From positions 1,116,001 through 1,180,000 of the forward strand of contig JAIXMP010000012.1 in NCBI GenBank assembly GCA_025677815.1: a DNA stretch of 64,000 nt, read 5' to 3'. The translations under genes and the position numbers were made by a program. Within the stretch, counting starts at the first letter, position 1. Each line of letters begins with the position of its first letter. Origin of the DNA: Phascolomyces articulosus. Its lineage: Eukaryota > Mucoromycota > Mucoromycetes > Mucorales > Lichtheimiaceae. Under the pieces are notes generated by a model, which saw nothing but the letters and a program-made list of their open reading frames with translations, searched no databases and had not been told where the DNA came from. Below, one piece after another: positions 24,790 through 36,421 of the stretch.

Positions 24790-25397
24790 TGTTATATTAT
24801 GTGTTTTACTGGTTGTTTATGAAGGAAAGGGCGTGTTGGTGGGCAGTGGAAGGACAACAACAAAAAGCGGAACTCAACCCTGCGCGCCCAATTTTTTTCT
24901 AAGCTTCTGCAAGTTAGCTTTTTGTGACTTTATTACCAAAAATGGACTTGTCAAGCTTAAACGTGATGTTTTTCTCCAATGTTTGGAAAATCACAATCAT
25001 CATGACGCCTGTTTTTCCCTCTGCCTCTCTCTCTCTTTAAGACAAGATATTTGGTCAAAATTTGTTTATAAGAAGTACCTTCTAAAATATGTTTAACCAT
25101 TTCGTGTGCACGGAAACCAGTTCTTGTCTAGTTATTTGATTGTGCATGAGTAATTATATTCAAAGAAAAAAGATCTGACAGGATGATAGTTTTATACTTT
25201 GACCATTGTCTAATATATAATGCATTATATATTACAATTCCAAAACTAAGATATATATATATATATATATTTGGAAATAATGTTTCTCGATGATAAATAG
25301 CCGGTTTATTTGTTTGTTTCCATTAAACCGAGCTTTATATATCATTAAAAAATTGTGAGTAACGCGAACATACTTTTTTTTTCTTTAATTATCGATT
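24790..25397. promoter_or_regulatory. Divergent intergenic region, Mrp51 / Tcp11
   Basis: About 0.6 kb holds both promoters. A short TA dinucleotide run sits at about 25251-25270, and a CTCTCTCTCTCTTT tract lies near 25025. An 87-codon frame at 24833-25096 shows no family features and is not called. Confidence 0.5.
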
Positions 25398-27718
25398 ATG
25401 GATCGGACAACAGCAGCATCTAGTTATCCACAACAGCAATCACAATATAACAAAAACGATATTTTTACAGAACGTGGCAGTAATTCATCAGCAGCAACCA
25501 CAGAAAATTTGATAATCGTTGACGCATTCCACAGTATCAACCTACCTAGAGCATCTGATAAACAAACATGGATTGATTTCGAGTCTCTTTCAGAGCTTAT
25601 AGCACGCCCTTGTACAATATCTACTGCAGCATCTGTTTTAGATATGTTCTTGTCACCACCACCAAAGAATATAAATCAACGAAATAGGCGAGCACGTGTA
25701 TTTTTAACAGCCTATGTTATACTCACCTGCCCAGAATCGATATTACAAGAAGCTCCCATTCCACAACGAAAAGTGAGTATCTGTATAAAATAAGAATGTG
25801 AGAATGAAATGTTTCTTAAAAAGGCTCTTCTTTTTTTAAATAACTAGCGTTTAAGACTTGCTGCCAGACGGCTTTTGGTTAATTTTGAGAATTGGATTAG
25901 TCCTACAACAAATACACCTGCAGCTATAGCCACAACCAGTACATCAGATGCTAATAGCGAACGAACTCTAGAAGCCAAAATGAGAAGTTACTGGGCAGGT
26001 TATGTTACCTTATTCCAAAATTGGCTATCTAATGATAAAGAGCAGCTATTGGCAGGAATGGTTGCTCATTACCAAGAGCTTTTACAAACTCGTATTACAA
26101 TACAAAAAAAAACGTTTAATGTTGCGGAAACCGACAATGCGTGTAAGGAACTTGATAATCAAATTGTACAGGTAGAACAAAAAATTGTATCCATGGGTGG
26201 CACCGAAATTCTCGAGCGTGTAAAAAATGATACATCTGATAATAGGAATAATCAAAGTGAGAATTATAACAGTAATAACAACATCGAAAATTCATTAAAC
26301 AACGAAACACCCATACAGGAACAACATGAATTACATCAAATACTTTCTACAGCAGCCTCTAACGAGCTGACAAACGAGCGATTGGCACACGAGATTATAG
26401 TGAATCCCAATTTCAAACTTGAGCGACAGCATCATAACTCTATTGAACGACAAGTAACTGAAATTGCAACCAAGGCTTACTTCGATAAACTCTCACACGA
26501 CATGGAAAACAGTAACAAAGATAATACATATAATGAGATCATACCACAACTCCTTCAAGATCTCCTTGAGGTAGCAATTGAGGTTGCGTGTATATCTTTG
26601 ACCTTATTCATACTAATATGTGATATCCTTATTATTGCTACTAGCGCCTGGGTGATCTTGTTGCTCCTTTAACCAAGACAGAATTACAAGAAGCAATCGA
26701 CGTTAATTTAATTAAACAGCAACTAGCACAAAATGTATTCGATCTTGATAAGATGATTGATTTCATTTTAGACATGATTCAGCGCTCCTGTGCAAGCATC
26801 CGAGATGCTACTGTCCAAGAAATTCGAAATTCTAATTCCTGTCCTATTGATAAAATACGTTTTATTTTTGACCTCTTACAAGACATGGCACTTGATCTTG
26901 TTAATCATCAACTTCATTCGTTACGACCTCATCTATTACCTATTGCTGTCGAATATGGTCGATCTAAATTTAACCAGGCAATGCAAGAACAGGGCATTCT
27001 TAATACATTGCCCAAAACCAAAGAGTGGCTCCGTGAAGCTGTCAATCGTTTACAAAAAATAGCCTCGCAACGTAATCCAGAAAATATAATCATGCCTCCT
27101 ACCCCTCCTACAAGTCAGAAAGAAGTGTACGATGATGCTATGACCTCCTTGATCATGTCCTCTGAATTAATCGATGCATCCATGTGTCCAGAAACATTAC
27201 GACTTGATATGGTTAGGTTACAAGAATATCAAAACGAAGCACAGGCGATTACTATTGTTGCTGCTTTATTGACACTGGCGAGAAACTTTGGTGTCCCTAC
27301 TGATTATCATGGTGATTTAGCTGAACGGTTATTTATTTTGCTTGAACAACAAGACACCACTATTGATCATCTTGCATCAGAAATTTATAACAATGCAAGT
27401 AGTGACAAGAAAATCAAAGATTTGAATGACATGATTCATGTTATGGTGGATAAAACATTATCCCACACGGATGCTATCTATTCTCTCTTGTCCCGTAGAG
27501 TATTAGCTGTAATCAAGACATGTATTACTAATAGTAATAGCAGTATGAAACAAAACGAAAAATTAATATCGGATACGATGTTACAAAGCTATGGACTATT
27601 TTATGTACGTGATCCGTTGCATAAACTTTGTGTACGAATCTCAGCACTTGCTGATTATAATTATCGCGTACACGGACAGTGGTACGAAGAAACTTTAGAA
27701 CAGTTTAAATCCTTATAA
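25398..27718 (+). CDS. SOK1: Tcp11 family protein, Sok1-like
   Basis: Three exons (25398-25772, 25848-26570, 26645-27718) join in phase to 723 residues. The protein has the Tcp11/Sok1 layout: an N-terminal helical region (WIDFESLSELIARPCTIS, then RLRLAARRLLVNFENWI), a Gln/Asn/Ser-rich linker, and the long C-terminal Tcp11 domain (PIDKIRFIFDLLQDMALDLV, LPKTKEWLREAV). Yeast Sok1 suppresses loss of cAMP-dependent kinase when overexpressed, and mammalian TCP11 acts in sperm cAMP signalling; a link to PKA signalling here is inferred from the family. The second intron (26571-26644) is clear because the frame changes exactly at GTAGCA...CTAG. It lies 250 bases upstream of Bre1 on the same strand. 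Confidence 0.87.
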
Positions 27719-27968
27719 AACCCTTATATAGAAAGATATACATGGATTTTGTTTTTTTATATACATGTAATATTAGGTAGTTATTATATTTGAATTTAAT
27801 ATTAAATTAGATGATAATGTTAATTGTATCAAGTAGTAAAAGGTGAAACACGACGGTGAGCTTTAATTTTTATGTTGTATTTACTATTCAAAAAAAAAAA
27901 ATTAAAACTCCCAATAACTTTTAAATCTTCTTATTTTATTTTTTAAAGCGACAACACACACTCACACC

Positions 27969-30900
27969 ATGTCTGCTTCTCCTATTGACAAGAAGCGTCG
28001 ATGGATGGAGAGTTCTGATGGAAGTTCATTATCCAATGACACTTCTACAATATCAAGGCCTCCTTTAAAAAAACGATTTACAGCTAATGGGAAAATATCC
28101 ATTTCAACCCCTTCACAAACAACTAGCGACCAACCCTCCTCCTCTTCTTCAACAACTTTAATTTCTCCTCAAGCAAGGGATGAACAAATTATTGTATGTT
28201 TTTTTATTTTCTTTTTATCAATTATGTATAATATACAAGAGAATTTAATTCTTTGTTTTTGATTACTAAGAAAACATTCCATGGTTACTTTTTTTTAGGC
28301 TGAACATGAACAACTCCCAAAAGATGTTTTGGTGAGACGAATGCGATCAACTAAAGTAAAATATTATTATGAAATCATTTATATATTTATTTCAAAAATT
28401 ACTTAATTATTGTTAATCTCTCTTTTATTTTAAATGAATAGGATGAAGTGAATACCTTGGAAACTCAAATCGAACAACTTAACGATCAATGTAAAGATTT
28501 GGAAGTGTATCGAAGTGTTATTCGGATCCAATGGAATATGGTAAAGGACAACTATTTCATATTTATTCCACTGAATAGTATATTGTTCCTATTCCATTGA
28601 AAAAATAAAACTAAAATGCATTGGTTTTTTTATTAGTTACAAAATGATATATTGATATTTTCACGAGCCCTTGTGGATGTTAATAATAATGCTGTTCAAG
28701 GTATGCTTTTTATAACTCATTTCTTAAATTTTATGTTGTTATCTTTAATTTAGATTACCTAATATATAAATATTATCCTTACGTCGAATTAAATATAGAT
28801 ATACCAAGTGATGAATTGGATAATGATCGGTTAGGTCAGGAACTTCATAAATCAAGAACATCCATACGCGACATTGGAATGCGTCTATTAGATTTTATTC
28901 GTCTTTGGATGAAACGTTCAGATCAACTTGATATTCAAAATGGTCAATCACAAGGTAAAATTATATATCTCCATTTTTTTTTAAAAAAAATACATTAACG
29001 CGCAAAAACATATATTTATAATAGTACATCAGTGGGTTCGTGAGGAAATTCAACAATTACGTACATCTTATGACAAAAGTCGATCGCTCTCAAAAGAAAT
29101 GGAGCAACGATATCAACATTTATTTGAACGATCCAACAATGCATTGAACGAGATTCGCACCAAAGAAGAACAACTCGATCAAGCTGAAGAAGGACTTTAT
29201 GAATATACTGAAAAATTGGCTCAGGCTGAAAAACGCTATGATCGTATTGAAAGTAAATCTGTTGCTGCATTAGTAGCCAATGGATTTATTACCGGAAAGC
29301 AAGAATCAGCAACACAAAACGATGAATCACCTGTTAATAATATACCACCCACTCCTATCACCGCAGCTGCTGCCACTACAACTACAACTACCACAACCAC
29401 GACACAGCTTGGAGAAACTGTAGAAACCGAGGTAAGATTACATAACAAATAAGGCAATGATAAAAAAAAATGAAACCTATCCTATCATGGAATTATAAAT
29501 GTATACCAATTAACATATACGTATTTTCTGCTGAATATAGACTGGAGCTCAAAATGAAACCCGTAAAATACAAGAACAACAACTAATTGTCGATACACGT
29601 GTTAAAGAACTGGAAGATCTACGACGAGAACGACAATCACTTTTGGATGATATGGATCGTTTACAAAATGAATTTGGTTTATTATCAGCCGAAAAATTAA
29701 TGACCACCGAATATTACAAAACATTGGAATTATCTGTTGAACATTATCGATCTCGTGAACTCTATCTTACCGAAATGAAATCCCAATTAATCGATGAATT
29801 AAGGGAAATAAAGTTAGAACGCAAAAAATTTGAAGATGATATTGATTCAGAAAAAAAGGCACAAAGAGTAGCGATGGATAATGAAACTGAACGATTGGAA
29901 ACAGCACTAGCACGTATCAAAAAACAACGAGATGATTATCAATTACGTGTGAATGATTATATGAATAAAAAAGAACGTGAAAAGCAAGACCATGATCAAA
30001 CCATGAAGGATATTGATAATGAAGCAGTAAGTGGAGTGGCCTTTTTAAGTTCTGGATGGGATGGCTTGATATTACACTCTTTCTACGTATATTCAAATTA
30101 GAATAATTTATTTGGTGCTTATTAGGATCATATCTCTCGTTTGGAAACTCAACTTTCATCATTACGAACTTTGATCAAATCTTGTGAACAAGGAAACGCA
30201 GAGAACCCATTGAATGAAACAGTAAAAGCCTTTGGGAAACTTTATACCAGATTAAAGTAAGAATATATACTACACAAGTTTTTTCGAAAAAAAAAAAAGG
30301 AAAGAGAGACATAATTTTATTTAAAATATCTATTTTTTCAATTCTATAAATCAGCAATGCAAAAGCTACTGTCAGATATCTTGAGCAAAAGTTAAATCCG
30401 GATCCAACAAGAGCAACTAATGAAAATGATTTAAATCCTGGTGATGTTGAATTGTTACGACAAAGACTTGCATTTTGGATTGAGGGCAGTGGTCAAGCAT
30501 CAGTGACGGATATGTACAAAACTATCAAAACATTAATGGCAAAGGTGGATGAACAAGCGCCTAAAGCTGAAAAATTACAACTATTGGTTGATTTCTTTCA
30601 AAAGGTAAAGTGATTTTGATGGAATTAAATTATTTAAGTGAAGAGAGAAAAACCTAATTTTGTTTTGATTATCAATGGGATATTTATATTTAATTTTTAA
30701 CTGATATAGAATGAATCACAATTAATGACACAAATTGATCGAGCTGGTGCAATATTTACGCAGTTGGAGGAACAAAGTTCAAAAGCAGTCTTTGATTTAT
30801 CACATTTAAACGAACAAAAGAATAAATTAGAAGCTGAGGTAAATAAATATACAATAACCATTCTTCATTCATATTTCCCGATTAAAATCAAAGATATGCT

Positions 30901-31844
30901 AACCTTATTTTTTATAACCTTATTACCGTCAGAAATTCAAATTTGGACATACCTTTGCAAATCTTAAAATGCACAAAGATACAAACATGGAAATGGTGAT
31001 CGAATCACGTCGTACAAGTGAACAACAAGTGCAAAGTATCCGTGATTTGGAAGGAGAAGTAAAAGATCTTGAAACAGAAATTGTAAGTTATAAAGGGAAA
31101 AAAAGCAGAGAAGAAGGAAGCGAGGAAGGATATAGAGGGATACGATGAAAGAGTATAAACACAGATTTGGATAGAATTTGAGGACTAACTTAACATATAT
31201 TTTTTATTTCTTTTACAGCATGATAAGGAGAGCAAATGTCGACACCTTGTAGAATCTCTTGAAGATCGACGAACTGACGTTGAAGATCTTCAGCATCAAT
31301 GCAATGAACTACGGATACAGTTGGAGCACAGTGACCATTTTTTACATGAGGTAAATATGAAGATGATGATTTTTTTTGTAACTTTAAGGGAGAAGAGAGA
31401 GCTTTGTGTATATTTAAAATGATTTCTCTCCATAGTTACAAGGAATGGTAAAGGACAAGACACGTGTATTGGATGAAGAAAAACAATTACGAAAAAAAGT
31501 GGAGGATGATTACAGCAAGATGCAACGTAAATGGAACTTAACTGCTCAGGGTGAAAGTCCTGAAGAGGAGCAGTTAGCTGAAGAGTGTGAAGAACTTAGG
31601 GTAATGTTGTTAACTAATAAAAAAAGAAAATATATAACATGTGCTTACTAAGAGGTTATTGTTTTTGTAGATGTTACTCAAATGTGGTGCTTGTCATAAT
31701 CATATACGAACACGAATATTAGCTAGATGTATGCATACATTCTGTAAACAATGTATTGATACACGTTTGGAAACTCGACAAAGAAGATGTCCAACATGCA
31801 GCGAACCTTTTGGTGTATCTGATGTACGACAATTCTTCTTATAA
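27969..31844 (+). CDS. BRE1: E3 ubiquitin ligase Bre1 (histone H2B monoubiquitination)
   Basis: Fourteen exons (27969-28193, 28299-28355, 28442-28540, 28637-28700, 28799-28954, 29025-29431, 29541-30026, 30126-30256, 30355-30604, 30710-30838, 30933-31082, 31219-31350, 31436-31600, 31671-31844) keep phase throughout and give 874 residues. The N-terminus has a basic KKRRW motif and a PPLKKRF patch. Almost the whole body is heptad-rich coiled coil. The last exon encodes a C3HC4 RING (CGACHNHIRTRI, CMHTFCKQCI, CPTC) and ends in VRQFFL, typical of Bre1. With the E2 Rad6, Bre1 monoubiquitinates histone H2B, which promotes H3K4 and H3K79 methylation. A Thr-rich run near 29367-29403 lies within a coil linker. 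Exon boundaries are well supported. Confidence 0.94.
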
Positions 31845-33667
31845 AGTTTTTTAACATCTAATAAATTGCAAATCTTATTCAGTGTTACTCTATTATTTGC
31901 ATAAACACTTGTATTACTACTACTATTATTACATCGCCCTTTTTTCTTTATATGACGAACCTCGTTTCATTGTAATATGATGTATACAAGTTTTTTTTTA
32001 TCGTTTGAATTTTTCTCACTATTTTTTTGTGTTTCCATGTGGGTAAGAATATGTTTGTTTAGCAACGACATTGTGGGTGGGAAAAAAATAGAACAAGCTG
32101 TTTCCCGATTTTTTTAGACCCTCTGTCTTAACCATTATCATGGCATGTACGTATTTTTATAATGATAATATGTAGACAGCGATAGGACTACTCTTAACTG
32201 GTATTATATAAATGTATAGGTATAGCGTCTCCTTTTACTTTCTGGATCTATTCTGTATATATGATGTATGGTTTTTCCAGGATATAGTTGTTTAAAAGCA
32301 GTATAAGAAAGATTATTCCATAACTACTACTATTACAACTAGATAATTAAATAAAAAGAGGTAACAATCTCCTTTTCATAAATCAATAAGAAGGGGTTTA
32401 TATATGTATATAAACAGTAGTATGATGTGAATATGATGTTTACTATTGCTCGCTGATAACTAACAAAGAAATAAGATAATTTCCCGGTTATTATGCTGTT
32501 GTTACAAAACAGAGTTCATGGTGTATAGCTACTTCCAGTTTAGGCATACGCACATTACTGAGACCTAAAAAATAAAGTTTTGTTCTTGAGAATCCACAGG
32601 ATGTAAGTAAACAGCACTAGTTGTAATATGAATAGGTGATTGATACGTATCATTAGTACATACGGACTACCCAAGGTTGGAAAATAGGAGACAAAAAAAG
32701 CTTATATAATCCATTTGTTTAAATATTATCCTTTCTATATGTATCATTTACTTTGCTATAGATACTACGAGCAAAAGATATATATAAGGAGAAAGATGGA
32801 GAATAAATACGCTAGGTAAAACACTCCTATAAGGAGAAGAATTTATAAAATACAAAAATCTACTATTATGTTGAGGAATATATGATACTAGATAAGACAG
32901 TATGCCCGTCGTTGCGTTATACGACTATGAGTGAAGGAAGGACCCTATACTTTTAGGAGTAAAATGTGCAGTACAGTCGGTAACAGGGAGAAAGTTCCAT
33001 TGCAGGATTATAAGGAGAAGATAGATTTTAGAATGGCAGTGTAAAGTTGATTTTTTCTTGTTTATTACAATACAGCAGAATACTCAAATAAATTTATATT
33101 GTGTTGCTTATCTTCCACAGTAAAGTTATATATGTAATAAATACAGAAACTTTAAATTACTGCCTTCATTCATCATATAAAATCCATTGTCTTTTGTATC
33201 ATACATCATAAATCGAAGCAAAAAAGATAAAATGATATATATGATATAATTTTCTTTAACTTCTTTTTCTACAAAACAATATGATTGTTCTTCCATCATA
33301 TACCATTTTACAATATGAAATCCCTGGGTAAATTGTCCTTGCTTAACTGTACTAAATCATGGAGACTAAAAAGAAACATCCGTAATGGATGCAGATATCT
33401 CCACGAAAAAAGGAGGATATGATCTTTTTCTTGTATTTCTCTTTGACCTGGTTCTTCTCTTTGCCCTAGTATAATAAAGGAGAAAGGAATAAAAAAAAAT
33501 AAGGGTGTGCCATAGAATAGGTGTGCCAAAAAATATTATAACGGAAGAAGAGAGAGGGGGTGATTGGTGAATGATGATAAACTTTCATCTTTAAATAAAA
33601 AGGGCCAAGAAAAAAAAACGATCCTTTTACTTTTTCTCATTTCCTTTCTCTGAAACAAGAAAAAACG
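31845..33667. other. Intergenic region after Bre1
   Basis: About 1.8 kb of AT-rich DNA follow the Bre1 stop. I see no exon, repeat or RNA gene. The last 100 bases, with TTTAAATAAAAAG at 33590-33602 and a C/T-rich tract just before the next ATG, look like the core promoter and leader of the secreted-protein gene. Confidence 0.5.
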
Positions 33668-34624
33668 ATGAAACTTTCAGTGATTGCAACAGCTTTGACC
33701 ATTTGTGCTCTTTCTTCACCTGCTTTTGGTGTTAAACAAGATGTCATTCGTAATCCCACTTCTGTTGAATATGCAAAACGTTCAGATGCACTTAGTTATC
33801 GTATTGGCACTGTCCATCAACCAGGTACTACTGGCGCCCAACAAATTCATGGTAATTCCGATCAAGGTGTCGTTGGACTTTTGGGTACAGGCGCTCCTGC
33901 ATTGAGTCGACGGGATACAGTGACTCAAGGACAGCATCAAGTTCGTAGATTGGTTCATGATAAACGAAAAGACCGATCTTTTAAATTGGCTGAAACATTC
34001 AATGGCTTTGCGCTTCATGCTAGTGGAACCCAAATGGAAGGTCTAAGGACCGCTAATACTATAGCAAATGGTTTAGATACCATTATTGATTTGCCTGACG
34101 GAAAACCACAAACGTCACAACCTTCTACAGTAACACCTTCAACAACAACAACTACACAAGGTACAACCCATCAAGAAAATGGTGCAACTTCAACATCACC
34201 AAAAGCAACAAAGCCTGGAAGCACGACTCCAAATGATCAACCAAAGAAACAAGAATTAACAAAACCAGAAGATACCTCATCAAGCAAAAAAGAAGCCATT
34301 GGCAAGAAAAATGAAGGACAAGTAGCTTCACAAAAAGAAAAACGTACCGTTAATATTACAGGTTTGGGTGTCACTAGCTTATTGCAAGGTCAAAATGCCG
34401 AACCACAACAATCACCACAAGATCATAACAGCTATACGAAAGTTCCAATGAACGCCGGTGAATCTGCTATGTCATCAAGTCAAGGGGGCCAACCTGGTCA
34501 AGAAGGGCAACCTGGTCAAAAAGGACAACCTGGTCAAAAAGGGTCAGGAGGAAGTATGAGTTCTGATGACCGAAAGTTGGCTGGTTTACCACCAGATGGT
34601 CCTGAAGTTTTTAAAGCGAATTAA
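33668..34624 (+). CDS. Secreted low-complexity protein with dibasic sites and collagen-like tract
   Basis: This single-exon 318-residue protein begins with a signal peptide (MKLSVIATALTICALSSPAFG, cleavage likely after AFG). Several dibasic sites of the kexin type follow: YAKR-SDAL, SRR-DTVT, HDKR-KDR and KEKR-TVNI. The centre is Thr/Ser/Pro/Lys-rich. Near the C-terminus are six consecutive Gly-X-Y triplets made by an 18-bp tandem repeat (GQP GQE GQP GQK GQP GQK, from about 34487-34540). I do not recognise a family. It could be a cell-wall or secreted protein, or a precursor cut by a Kex2-like protease; both are inference. A TATA-like AAATAAAA box and a pyrimidine-rich leader precede the ATG. 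Confidence 0.75.
   Translation: MKLSVIATALTICALSSPAFGVKQDVIRNPTSVEYAKRSDALSYRIGTVHQPGTTGAQQIHGNSDQGVVGLLGTGAPALSRRDTVTQGQHQVRRLVHDKRKDRSFKLAETFNGFALHASGTQMEGLRTANTIANGLDTIIDLPDGKPQTSQPSTVTPSTTTTTQGTTHQENGATSTSPKATKPGSTTPNDQPKKQELTKPEDTSSSKKEAIGKKNEGQVASQKEKRTVNITGLGVTSLLQGQNAEPQQSPQDHNSYTKVPMNAGESAMSSSQGGQPGQEGQPGQKGQPGQKGSGGSMSSDDRKLAGLPPDGPEVFKAN
34490..34543 (+). repeat. 18-bp tandem repeat encoding collagen-like Gly-X-Y triplets
   Basis: Three near-identical 18-bp units (CAACCTGGTCAAGAAGGG and two variants) lie in frame inside the secreted-protein gene and encode QPGQ[E/K]G. Confidence 0.85.
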
Positions 34625-35603
34625 TATACAATCTAAAAAAAAGGTGAACAATCACACCTACTCGTCGTAATATATAATTATTTATTTTCCTCCTCTTCCT
34701 CTCTTTCTTATTAAGTGATGTTTATATATACATAGCTTATATGTTGACCGTTTCCTTTCTTTCTTATTTTGATATATAACATGCGGTGCATTTTTTCCAT
34801 TAAAAAACTCCCTTTACATATTATGTGTTTGCGTAATAAAAACAATATTTTATTAAAATTATACCTACAAAATATTATATGAACATGAAAAATAGTCCTA
34901 GCAAAGTTATACGTTGATGGTATTCGTTTCAAGAGCGACAATAATTGAATCACTATCACTATCTTTTGATAGTCAGAAGAAAACAATGGATTATCTATCA
35001 TCCATATGTATGACCCACAGTTGATTCAAATTTTCTTAATAGAGCAAATGATCTTTATTATAATATTTAAAGATGTATAATAGTTAAAAGCAAGTAATAG
35101 GTAGTAACGTAACACACTATATGAACTTGTCATAATATAAAGCAAACCTGCATTTAACAAAAAGGCGGCTGAGTATTGGCCGTTACACAGCATGCTCTTC
35201 TAACAAAAAGACGAGGGTCTTCAAGCAGTCGGCAAATCGGTCTTTGGTTTCATAATGACTTGACATGATCTATTCTTTTAATAGTGAGTGTCGATAAAAC
35301 TCGCCATGTTAAAGAATACTATTACAAGTAGAAGTAAACAAGCAGTGGAATAATGAGTAGTAAAGATGGATATTATAAGTCTAATAGAAAGCAGTTCAAA
35401 ATGAAATAAAATATATGTGTGAAAAAATGAAGGGAGTTTGAATGATGTGGCGAAACGAAGCGAATGCAATTACTTGCCACTCAAAAGAAGACGACGCGTT
35501 AAACTAAAAAAAGACTGTGTGCCGTTTTTTTCTTTTTAAGAGTTTCTTTTTTTTCCCCTCTTCCCTTTCATCTCTTCTCAATTCTCTAAAAAAATTATAC
35601 AAA
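34625..35603. other. Intergenic region, secreted protein / Gly-rich gene
   Basis: Nearly 1 kb is AT-rich without a supported gene. The final 90 bases before 35604 are strongly pyrimidine-rich (runs of T, CCCCTCTTCCC), typical of a leader of a well-expressed fungal gene. Confidence 0.5.
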
Positions 35604-36421
35604 ATGTCTGGTGAAGCAAGCAGCTATCTTGGTAAGTATTTATAATTTATACAACGTTCTTATTTATATAAATATTACCACAAACTTACACTCTCTCCTT
35701 TCCCCTCCTATTTTAAAAAAATCAAGGTGGTGGTGATGCCGGTGGTTACGGTCAACCCCAACAATCTCCTTTTGAAAATCCCTACAGTCACAATGTCGCT
35801 GATGCCAGTCGATATGCCAAGCAACATGCTGATAATGATGACGACGATGATGGCATGTTTTCTTCCATTCTCTCTAAGGTTTTGGACAAGAAGGACGATG
35901 TTGAAGAACGCGACGATGACGTTAGCAACGCCGAAAACAACCACAGACAATTCTATAGTGAAGGTAGTGGTTCTTCTTCTCCTCATGCTATGGGTGAAGC
36001 TGCTGCTGTTGAAGCTTTCAACAAGCATCGTTCCAATAATGAAGATGGTGGTATGAATGCTTTTATTGGTATGGCCATGGCTGAAGCTGCCAAGCTCTTT
36101 TCCCAAAAGCAAGGTGGCGGTAGCGGAGGTTCTTCTTCTGACAAGAGTGAAGCTATTCAATCTGCTGCTATGATGGCTTTCAAGCTGTACTCCCAAAAGC
36201 AAGGTGGTGGAGGCGGTGGTTCAGGTGGTGCCGGTGGTCTTGGTAGCATGATTGGTGCTTTGATGAGCGCTCAAGGTGGTGGTGGTGGTGGATCATCTCA
36301 TAAGCAGGAAAGCAGCAGTGGTCTTGGCGGTATGGTCGGTTCTTTACTCGGTGGTGGAAAGAAGGAAGAATCATCCATGAAGGAAAAGATTGCTGGCAAG
36401 TTGATTGGTAAACTTCTTTAA
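35604..36421 (+). CDS. Gly/Ala/Ser-rich hypothetical protein with internal duplication
   Basis: Two exons (35604-35631 and 35727-36421) join in phase to 240 residues. After a Pro/Gln/Asn-rich start comes an acidic patch (five Asp) and the motif MFSSILSKVLDKKDD. The C-terminal two thirds alternate short Ala-rich amphipathic helices with long Gly runs. One unit is clearly duplicated: AKLFSQKQGGG and FKLYSQKQGGG. It ends in a lysine-rich helix (KEKIAGKLIGKLL). There is no signal peptide or membrane segment. Similar Gly-rich, Ala-helix proteins occur in many fungi without a known function; I do not assign one. The GGT/GCT/AAG-rich codon choice and pyrimidine leader suggest good expression. Confidence 0.8.
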
